64,000 nucleotides of DNA from JBQTIU01 sp052387815 (GTDB taxonomy: Bacteria > Pseudomonadota > Alphaproteobacteria > CACIAM-22H2): NCBI GenBank assembly GCA_052387815.1, contig JBQTIU010000013.1, forward strand, positions 1 to 64,000. Reading direction: 5' to 3'. The position numbers and the translations under genes were made by a program. Below the pieces are notes generated by a model, which ran no database searches, was not told the origin of the DNA, and worked only from the letters and a program-made list of their open reading frames with translations. The first letter of the stretch is position 1. Each line of letters opens with the position of its first letter. Positions 43,992 through 50,743 of the stretch are shown in pieces.

Positions 43992-44165
43992 ATGGAAGAT
44001 TTTTCCGCGGTTTTCGGAAGCCTCGAGGATCCGCGGACTGGGAACGCGAAGCGGCATTTGCTGCTGGAGATGCTGATGATCGCGCTGTGCACAAACGTGC
44101 ACACCAATACCCTCAAGGCGTTTCCAGAACCGGAATACCGGGCCCTCATCAAGTCTCTGCCCTAG
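43992..44165 (+). pseudogene. Chimera of an ISAs1-family transposase start and a GYD tail
   Basis: The first 34 codons (MEDFSAVFGSLEDPRTGNAK and RHLLLEMLMIALCT) match the N terminus of ISAs1-family transposases. At 44093 the frame passes without a break into the last 24 codons of the GYD gene (TNTLKAFPEPEYRALIKSLP) and its TAG. An AGGAGGG site precedes the start, so a 57-residue hybrid could be made, but both parents are truncated. It records a recombination between an insertion sequence and a GYD copy. Confidence 0.75.
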
Positions 44166-44206
44166 ACCCGCGGAGAGGGCGCGGCCGTAAGGGGCCGTGC
44201 CCTCGC
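44093..44206 (+). repeat. Right copy of the 114-bp direct repeat
   Basis: Identical to 33990-34103 except at two positions, in the same orientation. It carries the GYD 3' end and stem-loop, but not the GYD 5' part. Together the two copies frame the 10-kb operon segment. One of the differences restores a Watson-Crick pair in the stem. Confidence 0.93.
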
Positions 44207-44313
44207 GGGCCTTGGCCGACGACAAGCGGGCGCGCCACAACCGGCCGCGGCAAGGCCGAGGCTGGAAAACCAGCGCCCGCACGCAACGGCGAGCGCCGCT
44301 CGCGGCGGGGCCG

Positions 44314-45060
44314 TTACGATAGCGCCAGATACAGCGTCCGCGCGCTCAAGACCGAAACCATGACCCCGACGAGCCCCATCAGCACGCGCCCCGGGACCGC
44401 CTTCGCCAGATAGGCGGACAGCGGCGCGGCGATCACACCGCCCACCAGCAGGCCCAGGACGATGTGCTCGTATCCCAGCCCCAGCCGCAGGAAGAACGTC
44501 CCGGCCACCGCGGTGGACAGGAAAAACTCGACGACGCTGGCCGAGCCGATCACCTGGCGCGGCGCGGAGCCCGCGGCGACCAACGTGGCCGTCACCACCG
44601 GTCCCCACCCGCCGCCGCCGATCGCATCCAGGAACCCGCCGGCAAAGCCAAGCGGCACCAACCCCTTGCGAGTCTTGGCGCCGCTCCGGCCGGTGATCGC
44701 GCGGTACAAGAGGAGGGCGCCCAAGGCCAGGAGATAAGCGGCAACGAAGGGCCTCACCACCTCGCCGCTGATCTCGGTGAGGCCATAGGCCCCGAGCACG
44801 CCGCCGGCCACCCCCGGCAGGGCGAGAGCCCGAACCAGTCGCCAATCCACGTTGCGGATGGCCACGTGCGACACTGCCGCGACCGCCGTCGTGAAAACCT
44901 CGGCGGTGTGAACGGTGGCGCTGGCTGCGGCCGGGGTGAGGCCGATGCCGAGAAGGAACGTCGTCGAGATGACGCCATAGGCCATGCCGAGCGCACCGTC
45001 GATCAGTTGCGCGGTGAAGCCGACCAGCACGTAATCCGTGGCGCGGGCGATGAGGTCCAA
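44314..45060 (-). CDS. TauE/SafE family sulfite/organosulfonate exporter
   Basis: A 248-residue membrane protein with about eight helices and the two repeated halves of the TauE/SafE family (IDGALGMAYGVISTTFLLGIG and FLDAIGGGGWGPVVTATLVAAG; partly shown). Members export sulfite, sulfoacetate or related anions. It lies just inside the right edge of the putative island, between the transposase remnant and the tRNA fragment. No sulfur-oxidation gene is adjacent. Confidence 0.85.
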   Translation of the reverse strand: MDLIARATDYVLVGFTAQLIDGALGMAYGVISTTFLLGIGLTPAAASATVHTAEVFTTAVAAVSHVAIRNVDWRLVRALALPGVAGGVLGAYGLTEISGEVVRPFVAAYLLALGALLLYRAITGRSGAKTRKGLVPLGFAGGFLDAIGGGGWGPVVTATLVAAGSAPRQVIGSASVVEFFLSTAVAGTFFLRLGLGYEHIVLGLLVGGVIAAPLSAYLAKAVPGRVLMGLVGVMVSVLSARTLYLALS

Positions 45061-45139
45061 CGGACGGCTCCTGACCTAAGTCGAGCGAACCTGGGCGCGC
45101 TGCTGATTCCCAGCCAGCGCCGAGGCTTCGGCAGCGCCG

Positions 45140-45190
45140 CAGCCTCTTCCCAAACTTACGACGAGAGCTCGATCCCCGTCATCCGCTCCC
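45140..45190 (+). repeat. Degenerate copy of the tRNA-Gly 3' part (candidate attachment-site remnant)
   Basis: These 51 bases match tRNA-Gly positions 33534-33584 at 41 of 51 positions with no gap. They include CTTCCCAA, CTTACGACGAG and CCGCTCC. The acceptor 5' half and D arm are not preserved, so it is not a working tRNA. It has the same orientation as the tRNA, as expected for the far boundary of a tRNA-integrated island. Confidence 0.7.
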
Positions 45191-45279
45191 CGCCATCCGG
45201 CCTCCGCCCCCTGCCCGCCGGCGCTCTGGCGCGGCGGATGGTCGCAGCACGCAGAAAAGGGGCGCCATCCGGCCACGAC

Positions 45280-45293
45280 TTGATCTGGATCAA
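45280..45293 (+). promoter_or_regulatory. Perfect FNR/NnrR/Dnr-type binding site upstream of nirK
   Basis: TTGATCTGGATCAA is a perfect palindrome that fits the FNR-family consensus TTGAT-N4-ATCAA. It is centred 71 bases before the nirK start. Such boxes switch on nitrite reductase under low oxygen or nitric oxide. Confidence 0.75.
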
Positions 45294-45357
45294 GGCGATC
45301 GACCCGCCGGCGCGCCATAAGCATGGGAGTCGAAACCGAGCCGAAAGGGAAATGACC

Positions 45358-46415
45358 ATGAACCGGAGTCTCTCATACTTGCGTCGGTCGGCGGGCCTCG
45401 CCGGCGCCCTGGCGATCGCCGCGCTGATCGGCGCCTTGGCGAGCGGGCCGGCCGCCGCGGCCGAGGCCGCCACGAGCATCGTGCGCGATCCAACCGACCT
45501 CTCCGGCCCGCTCGCCAGGCGCGGGGCCCAGCGCCTGCGCGTCGATCTCGAGACGGTTGAATTGCAGGGCCAGCTCGACGACGGCACCACCTACCGGTAC
45601 TGGACCTTCAACCGCAAGGTCCCGGGGCCGTTCATCCGCGTGCGCGTCGGCGACACGGTGGAGGTGCGGCTCAAGAACGCCGACGACAGCGCGACGATGC
45701 ACAACGTCGATTTCCACGCCGTGACCGGTCCGGGCGGCGGCGGAACAGCCACCGAAGCGGGACCCGGCGAGACCAAGGGGTTCACCTTCAAGGCGCTCAA
45801 CCCCGGCCTGTATGTCTATCACTGCGCGATTCCGATGGCGGCCCAGCACATCGCCAGCGGCATGTACGGCCTCATTTTGGTCGAACCCGAGGACGGTCTG
45901 CCGAAGGTCGATCGCGAGTTCTACGTGATGCAGGGAGAGATCTACACCGCGGAAGCCTTCGGGACCGCCGGCGAGGTGCAGCCCAGCCATGAAAAACTCC
46001 TCAACGAGCGGCCGGAATACTTCGTGTTCAACGGGGCGGTCGGCGCCCTCGCCAAGCACAAGCCCTTGAAGGCGAAGGTGGGCGAGACGGTGCGCATCTT
46101 CTTCGGCGTCGGCGGACCGAACTACACGTCCTCGTTCCATGTCATCGGCGAGATCTTCGACAAGGTCTACAACCTCGGCTCCGTGACCGCAAAGCCGACC
46201 GCCAATGTGCAGACCGTGACCGTGCCGGCCGGCGGCTCGGCCATCGTCGACTTCAGGCTCGAGGTGCCCGGCCGCTACGTGCTCGTCGATCACGCGCTTT
46301 CCCGCGTCGAGCGCGGACTGGTCGGCACCTCGAGGTCGAGGGCCCGGAGAACCCGGCCGTCTTCAAGGCGCCCCCGGAGAAGCGGGCCGCCACCGGATCG
46401 TCCCGCATCCATTGA
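45358..46415 (+). pseudogene. nirK: Copper nitrite reductase with C-terminal frameshift
   Basis: NirK reduces nitrite to nitric oxide in the periplasm. A signal peptide (1-35, ending AAAAE) is followed by two cupredoxin domains. Key residues are all present: MHNVDFHAVTG (type 1 and 2 His, catalytic Asp), YHCAIPMAAQHIASGM (type 1 Cys, His, Met) and SFHVIGEIFD plus LVDHAL (type 2 His). At about 46327-46333 one base is missing. The shifted frame then reads LEVEGPENPAVFKAPPEKRA and ends at TGA 46413-46415, the expected length of about 352 residues. Without a correction the last 29 residues are replaced by a long Arg-rich tail. A sequencing error cannot be excluded. Confidence 0.85.
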
Positions 46416-46491
46416 CGCGGACGGGGCCCTCGGATATCGCCCCGGCTGCCCAATCAAGGGCAACCGGGGCGCCGACTTTCCGGACAGGTTC

Positions 46492-47244
46492 TCAGTAGAG
46501 GAGCGAGCCCCCGTCGACCACCAGCGTATGGCCAGTGATGTAATCGGACTCGGGCAAGCAAAGGAACAGGATCGGGCCGACGACGTCTTCGGGCTTGCCG
46601 AGGCGGCCGAGGGGAATCCGAACCAGCGCCGCGGCCCGCTTTTCCTCGGTGTCCAGCATTTTCCGGTTCATGTCGGTGACGATCGTCCCCGGCGCCACGG
46701 CATTGACGTTGATGCCGTAAGGGGCGAGTTCGGCGGCCGCCGAGACGGTCAACTGACGGATGCCGGCCTGGCTGGCATCGTAAACGATTTGCGGTGATGC
46801 CGACGACACGAAAGCCGATGTCGAGGTGACATTGACGATCTTGCCGCGCCGTCGCGGGATCATGATGCGGGCGGCGGCCTGGGTGCAGAAGAAGCACGCC
46901 TTCAGGTTCACCGCCAGCTGCCGGTCCCAGTCCCGCTCGTGGTATTCGAGGAGCGGGTGCGGCGCCAGGACCGCGGCGTTGTTGACCAGGATATCGAGAG
47001 TCGCGAACACTTCGACGACTTCGCCGAACAGGCGATCGATGCGGCCGACATGGGCGAGGTCGATGGCGACCCCGTGCGCGCGGCCGCCCGCGTTGGCCAC
47101 CGCCGCGGCGGTGTCGTGGGCCGCCTCGCCGTCGAGGTCGGCGACGACGACGCTGGTCCCTTGGCGCGCCAGCGCCAGCGCCACGGCGCGGCCAATCCCG
47201 CGGCCGGCCCCGGTCACCAATGCGATCCGATCATCGAGCGCCAC
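46492..47244 (-). CDS. Short-chain dehydrogenase/reductase with altered catalytic Lys
   Basis: A 250-residue Rossmann-fold SDR. Cofactor motif TGAGRGIG is at about 11-18 and NNAA at about 87-90. Ser lies in VTSTSAF (about 138-141). The catalytic YxxxK reads YDASQ, with Gln in place of Lys (about 155). The C-terminal end ITGHTLVVDGG is normal. GTG at 47244 starts the conserved region. Without the Lys, normal proton relay should be impaired, so the protein may be inactive, moonlight, or use altered chemistry. Confidence 0.82.
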   Translation of the reverse strand: MALDDRIALVTGAGRGIGRAVALALARQGTSVVVADLDGEAAHDTAAAVANAGGRAHGVAIDLAHVGRIDRLFGEVVEVFATLDILVNNAAVLAPHPLLEYHERDWDRQLAVNLKACFFCTQAAARIMIPRRRGKIVNVTSTSAFVSSASPQIVYDASQAGIRQLTVSAAAELAPYGINVNAVAPGTIVTDMNRKMLDTEEKRAAALVRIPLGRLGKPEDVVGPILFLCLPESDYITGHTLVVDGGSLLY

Positions 47245-47324
47245 GATGTGCCCTAGGTATGCCTCGCCCCGATGCCGCGACCGTAACACCGGCTCGCGGG
47301 CCTTAGCAAGCGGGCCCGATTTAC

Positions 47325-47500
47325 GGGTGATGGATCAGATTTTGTGTCAAGCAAGGAAAGGGGATGCGCCCGGGTTTGACGAGAACCTCTGAGAAGGAGC
47401 ACCCCCAATGCCACAAGCTGTGACGATCCGCAGTCTACCAGCCGCATTCGAGGTGATAAAGGGCATGCAGGCACAGGATCTTGAATGGGGCGAAGCGACG
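47325..47500 (+). mobile_element. Left-end relic of an IS256-like insertion sequence
   Basis: From 47408 a frame begins MPQAVTIRSLPAAFEVIKGM and QAQDLEWGEA, which resembles the start of some IS256-family transposases. It loses similarity at about 47500, where an 18-bp palindrome CGACGTCAATTGACGTCG (47497-47514) lies. The preceding bases (around 47325-47350, GATTTTGTGTCAAG) look like an IS256-type end. No DDE domain remains. It abuts the 3' end of the broken Crp/Fnr gene. Confidence 0.45.
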
Positions 47501-47660
47501 TCAATTGACGTCGCGGCGGGCGGGGCGTCAGGCCCTGATCGAGGTTCTCGACGGGCGAATGGCCGGGCGACGATCGCCGCGGCCCTCCGCCCGGCCTCGG
47601 GACCGGAGCCGCCGACCGGGGGGGCAAGATCAACAAGGTCAAGATCAGGGCGACCTGCCG

Positions 47661-48544
47661 GTCCTCTTGATCGACCAGCCGCCGCAGCGCCGGCCCATCC
47701 TTGAACGTGACGAATCCCCGCCCGAGGCCGACGATGCCCGTATTCCCCCAGCGTCTCAGCTGCTTGTTGGTGCCCTCGCGCGACAGGCCCATCCTATTGC
47801 CGAGCTCGCGCTGAGTCCCCTTGAGGGCGATCCGCGTTCCGCCGGGGCTGTGCTCGCCTGGGGTCTCGGCGAGCTGCAACAAGGCCTTGGCGAGGCGCGC
47901 GGCCGGTCCGAGGAACATCAGGTCCGCGACCTGCTGGTCGGTGTGACGCAGGCGTTCGCACAATACCCCGAGGAGCCGGATGCAGAGCGCCGGGTTGCGC
48001 TCGAGGAAGGGCACGAAATCGCGCCGGTTGAGGACCAGCAACTCGCAGTCCGACATGGCGGTCGCGTCGGCGGTGCGCTCCTTCCCGTCCAGAAGCGCGA
48101 TCTCGCCGAAAACCTCGCCGGGATTGATGACGTTGAGCATGATCTCCTTGCCGTGGGGCGCGGGCGAGCTGACCTTCACCCGCCCGCTCAAGACCGCCAT
48201 CATCCCCTGTCCCGGCGACCCTTTCATGAAAATCGTCGCGCCCTCGGGATAGCGCGCAAGAGGCTTATCCCGTTGTCCCAGGTTGATCTATTTGTAGGGC
48301 GCGGTGGCCGAGCGGCGGGGATGGGGCGGGCTCATGGCAAAGCGAGGGTCCGACGCTCGCCGTTGAGCGGATTCTCGTCCGCGGCCAACTACTACCGGTG
48401 AGAGCTGCCTGGGACAACGGGATAAGCCACGCGCGCGACCCGCGCAGAGGCCACGAGCCGGTCCACATCGGCGGGCGCGAGGTTGCGGAAGAAAAAATGG
48501 TCGGCGAACAGCTTGCGTTTGGCGGCCGTCTTCGCGATGGCCAT
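47661..48544 (-). pseudogene. Crp/Fnr-family regulator split by a small insertion
   Basis: The gene starts at 48544 behind a perfect GGAGG site and reads MAIAKTAAKRKLFADHFFFR and NLAPADVDRLVASARVAR, then is interrupted at about 48430. It resumes at about 48257 with ARYPEGATIFMKGSPGQGMM, then the cyclic-nucleotide-type barrel (GEVFGEIALLDGKERTADA) and a helix-turn-helix (TQRELGNRMGLSREGTNKQL). Joining the halves gives RVARYPEGATIF, as in intact relatives. The true stop is also lost: the frame runs on into IS debris beyond about 47661. It lacks the FNR cysteines and could have been the NnrR/Dnr-type regulator of nirK. Confidence 0.78.
48258..48430. mobile_element. MITE-like element with 21-bp terminal inverted repeats
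   Basis: Perfect inverted repeats of 21 bp occupy 48262-48282 and 48408-48428 and frame 125 bases without a coding frame of note. The element sits inside the Crp/Fnr gene. GCGCGC occurs on both sides (48252-48257 and 48431-48436) and may be the target duplication, since removing one copy and the insert restores the reading frame. No transposase is encoded, so it would have moved in trans. Confidence 0.7.
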
Positions 48545-48712
48545 GTCCCCCTCCCTTCGTCGATTCGCGAATGAAACATACCAGTCATACACCGGTTTCG
48601 CCCCGCGCCGATCGAGGAAAAGCGACGGGCGGCGCGGCCGCAGGAAAATTTGACGTTGCGGCGGCGGAAATGCGATGCTGGGGAGAAGCTGTCTTGTCGC
48701 GGTAGGACAAGG

Positions 48713-49672
48713 ATGACCACTGCCGTACTGGCCGCGCGCGGGCGCCCCTCCGAGGGCAAGTTCCGCGATCCCGACTGGACCGCCAAGGGCGAGCGCCGGG
48801 CGACGGTCGCCCTCAACGGCCTCAAGACCCTGTGGTTCAACACCGGCACGCTGTGCAACCTCACGTGCCGCAGCTGCTACATCGAGTCCTCGCCGACCAA
48901 TGACCGGCTGGTCTATCTCTCCGCCGCTGAGGTCCGCGCCTATCTCGACGAGATCGCCCGCTTGGGCCTGCCGACCCAGGAGATCGGGTTCACCGGCGGC
49001 GAGCCGTTCATGAATCGCGAGCTGCCCGAGATGATCGCCGACTGCCTGGCGCGCGGCTTCAAGGTGTTGGTGCTGACCAACGCCCTGCGACCGATGATGA
49101 AAATGGCGGCCGCGCTGCTCGCGCTCCAGGCCGTGGGCGGCGAGCGGCTGGTCATCCGCGTCTCGGTCGACCACTACACCAAGGACCTGCACGAGCTCGA
49201 GCGCGGAGCGGGCTCGTGGGCGCCGACGCTGGCGGGCCTGAAATGGCTGGTCCGGAACGGCTTCAACGTCCATGTCGCGGGGCGCACCTTCTCCGGCCAA
49301 CCGGCGGGCGAACTCCGCCAGGGCTTCGCCCGGCTGTTCGCCGCCCATGCGATCCCTGTCGCCGCCGAAGACGAGGTCCGCCTGGTCCTCTTCCCGGAGA
49401 TGGACGAGCGGGTGCCGGTCCCCGAGATCACCGAGGCCTGCTGGGGAATCTTGAACGTCTCGCCCGACGCGATGATGTGCGCCTCCTCGCGCATGGTGGT
49501 CAAGCGCAAGGGCGCGGAGCGGCCGGTCGTCGTCTCGTGCACCTTGCTGCCCTACGACCCGCAGTTCGAGATGGGTCGCACGCTCGTCGAGGCCGCGGGC
49601 AAGGTCAAGCTCAACCACCCGCATTGCGCCAAGTTCTGCGTCCTCGGTGGGGGCGCGTGCTCGCGCCCGTGA
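48713..49672 (+). CDS. Radical SAM protein
   Basis: A 319-residue radical SAM enzyme. The 4Fe-4S/SAM motif is CNLTCRSCYIES (about 45-56), followed by GFTGGEPFMNRELPEM. Extra Cys occur in ACWGILN, MMCASS, VSCTLLP and the end HCAKFCVLGGGACS, suggesting an auxiliary cluster in a SPASM-like tail. It overlaps the metallophosphoesterase by 4 bases, so the pair is co-translated. The substrate is not known; no precursor peptide gene is visible nearby. Confidence 0.85.
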   Translation: MTTAVLAARGRPSEGKFRDPDWTAKGERRATVALNGLKTLWFNTGTLCNLTCRSCYIESSPTNDRLVYLSAAEVRAYLDEIARLGLPTQEIGFTGGEPFMNRELPEMIADCLARGFKVLVLTNALRPMMKMAAALLALQAVGGERLVIRVSVDHYTKDLHELERGAGSWAPTLAGLKWLVRNGFNVHVAGRTFSGQPAGELRQGFARLFAAHAIPVAAEDEVRLVLFPEMDERVPVPEITEACWGILNVSPDAMMCASSRMVVKRKGAERPVVVSCTLLPYDPQFEMGRTLVEAAGKVKLNHPHCAKFCVLGGGACSRP

Positions 49673-50592
49673 GTGCCGGTGAAGGCCCGCTGGTCGCCGA
49701 GCTCGGCGTCCTCGACGGACCGGTGCTGGTCTGGGGCGGTGCTTACGGCAACCTCGAAGCGACGCGCGCCCTCATCGACGCCGCCTCCCGTCTCGGCATA
49801 CCGGGGCGGCGCGCCATCTGCACCGGCGACCTCGTCGCCTACTGCGCCGATCCGCAGGCCGTGGTCGACCTCGTGCGCGCGTGGGGCTCGCCGGTCGTGA
49901 TGGGCAACTGCGAGGAAGCGCTCGCCGCCGACGCCGAGGATTGCGGGTGCGGGTTCGCCGACGGGTCGGCGTGCGCGGCCTTGTCGCAGGAATGGTTCGC
50001 GGCCTCGCGCCGCGACCTCGACCGCGCGGCCAAGGCCTGGATGGGGACCCTGCCGCGCCGGATCGCATTCACCCTCGCCGGCCGGCGGATCGCCGCGATC
50101 CATGGCGGGGCACGGCAGATCAACCGGTTCCTATTCGCCTCGACCCCGGCGGCGGACAAGGAAGCCGAGATCATTGCCACCGGGGCCGAGGGCGTGGTCG
50201 CGGGGCATTGCGGGATGCCGTTCACGCAGGCGCCGGCGGGCAGGCTGTGGCACAATGCGGGCGCCATCGGCATGCCGGCCAACGACGGCACGCAGCGCGC
50301 CTGGTTCTCGGTGCTGGCGCCATCGGCGGCCGGGATCGAGGTCAGCCATCGCGCGCTCGCCTACGATCATCTTGGCGCGGCGGCGAAAATGCGCCAGCGC
50401 GGCTATCCCCTCGCCTATGCCGACGGCCTCGCCTCGGGCTTGTGGCCCGCCTGCGATATCCTGCCCGCCGCGGAGCGGCGCGGGCGCGGCCGCCCGCTCG
50501 CGCCCGCCGGCTTCGTATGGCGCAAGGCCGCTGGCGCGAGCCCGCTTGACAGGGACGGCCCGCAGGCGCTATCCGACCGTTCCACGTGGTGA
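49669..50592 (+). CDS. Metallophosphoesterase-like protein with degenerate metal sites
   Basis: A 307-residue protein of the calcineurin-like phosphoesterase fold, coupled by a GTGA overlap to the radical SAM gene. Conserved-family positions differ from normal. The usual DxHGN reads GAYGN (about 19-23), GNHD reads GNCE and GHTH reads GHCG, while GDLVAYCADP and IHGGAR are kept. Several metal ligands are thus missing or replaced by Cys. It may bind metal differently, bind an iron-sulfur cluster, or act as a non-catalytic partner. Its stop codon lies within the SAM-II riboswitch. Confidence 0.72.
   Translation: MSAGEGPLVAELGVLDGPVLVWGGAYGNLEATRALIDAASRLGIPGRRAICTGDLVAYCADPQAVVDLVRAWGSPVVMGNCEEALAADAEDCGCGFADGSACAALSQEWFAASRRDLDRAAKAWMGTLPRRIAFTLAGRRIAAIHGGARQINRFLFASTPAADKEAEIIATGAEGVVAGHCGMPFTQAPAGRLWHNAGAIGMPANDGTQRAWFSVLAPSAAGIEVSHRALAYDHLGAAAKMRQRGYPLAYADGLASGLWPACDILPAAERRGRGRPLAPAGFVWRKAAGASPLDRDGPQALSDRSTW
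50546..50575 (+). promoter_or_regulatory. Sigma-70 promoter of metZ inside the preceding gene
   Basis: TTGACA (50546-50551), an 18-base spacer and TATCCG (50570-50575) predict a start near 50582, right at the first base of the riboswitch. The -35 is a perfect match. Confidence 0.6.
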
Positions 50593-50645
50593 TTTGAGCC
50601 GACCGGCTTGCGAGCCACGTAAAACAAGTCGCTAAAGGGTCGGAG
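50580..50645 (+). ncRNA. SAM-II riboswitch
   Basis: The alphaproteobacterial SAM-II (metA) aptamer is recognisable by its conserved core: CGTGGTGATTTGAGCC, then GGCTTGC, then GCCACGTAAAACAAGTCGCT (in parts). The first stem pairs CGTGG with CCACG, and the downstream purine stretch closes the pseudoknot. It binds S-adenosylmethionine and shuts off methionine synthesis. A terminator hairpin follows at 50659-50684, so control may act on transcription. The stop codon of the upstream gene (50590-50592) is inside the core. Confidence 0.92.
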
Positions 50646-50658
50646 GCCACCCGAAAAG

Positions 50659-50684
50659 CCCTGACCGACCGGTCGGGGTTTTTT
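50659..50684 (+). terminator. Intrinsic terminator in the metZ leader
   Basis: An 8-bp stem (50659-50666 with 50671-50678, one G-T pair) with loop GACC is followed by six T. Sitting between the SAM-II aptamer and the metZ ribosome site, it could stop transcription when SAM is plentiful. Confidence 0.8.
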
Positions 50685-50743
50685 GTTCCCGCCGCGCGCG
50701 AAGGGACTTTCGAGTGCGGGCGCGGGACCGAAAGGAGCAGCGG

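Noticed and set aside
45140..45190. A second working tRNA-Gly
   Set aside because: The D arm and 5' acceptor strand are absent and the T arm carries mismatches, so it cannot fold as a tRNA.
46333..46797. A 120-residue extra domain at the NirK C terminus
   Set aside because: The extension is Arg/Pro-rich, arises after the frameshift and runs antisense into the SDR gene. The natural tail is readable in the neighbouring frame.
47408..47704. A 98-residue plus-strand gene
   Set aside because: Only the first 30 or so residues look like a transposase start; the rest is antisense to the broken regulator and low in complexity.
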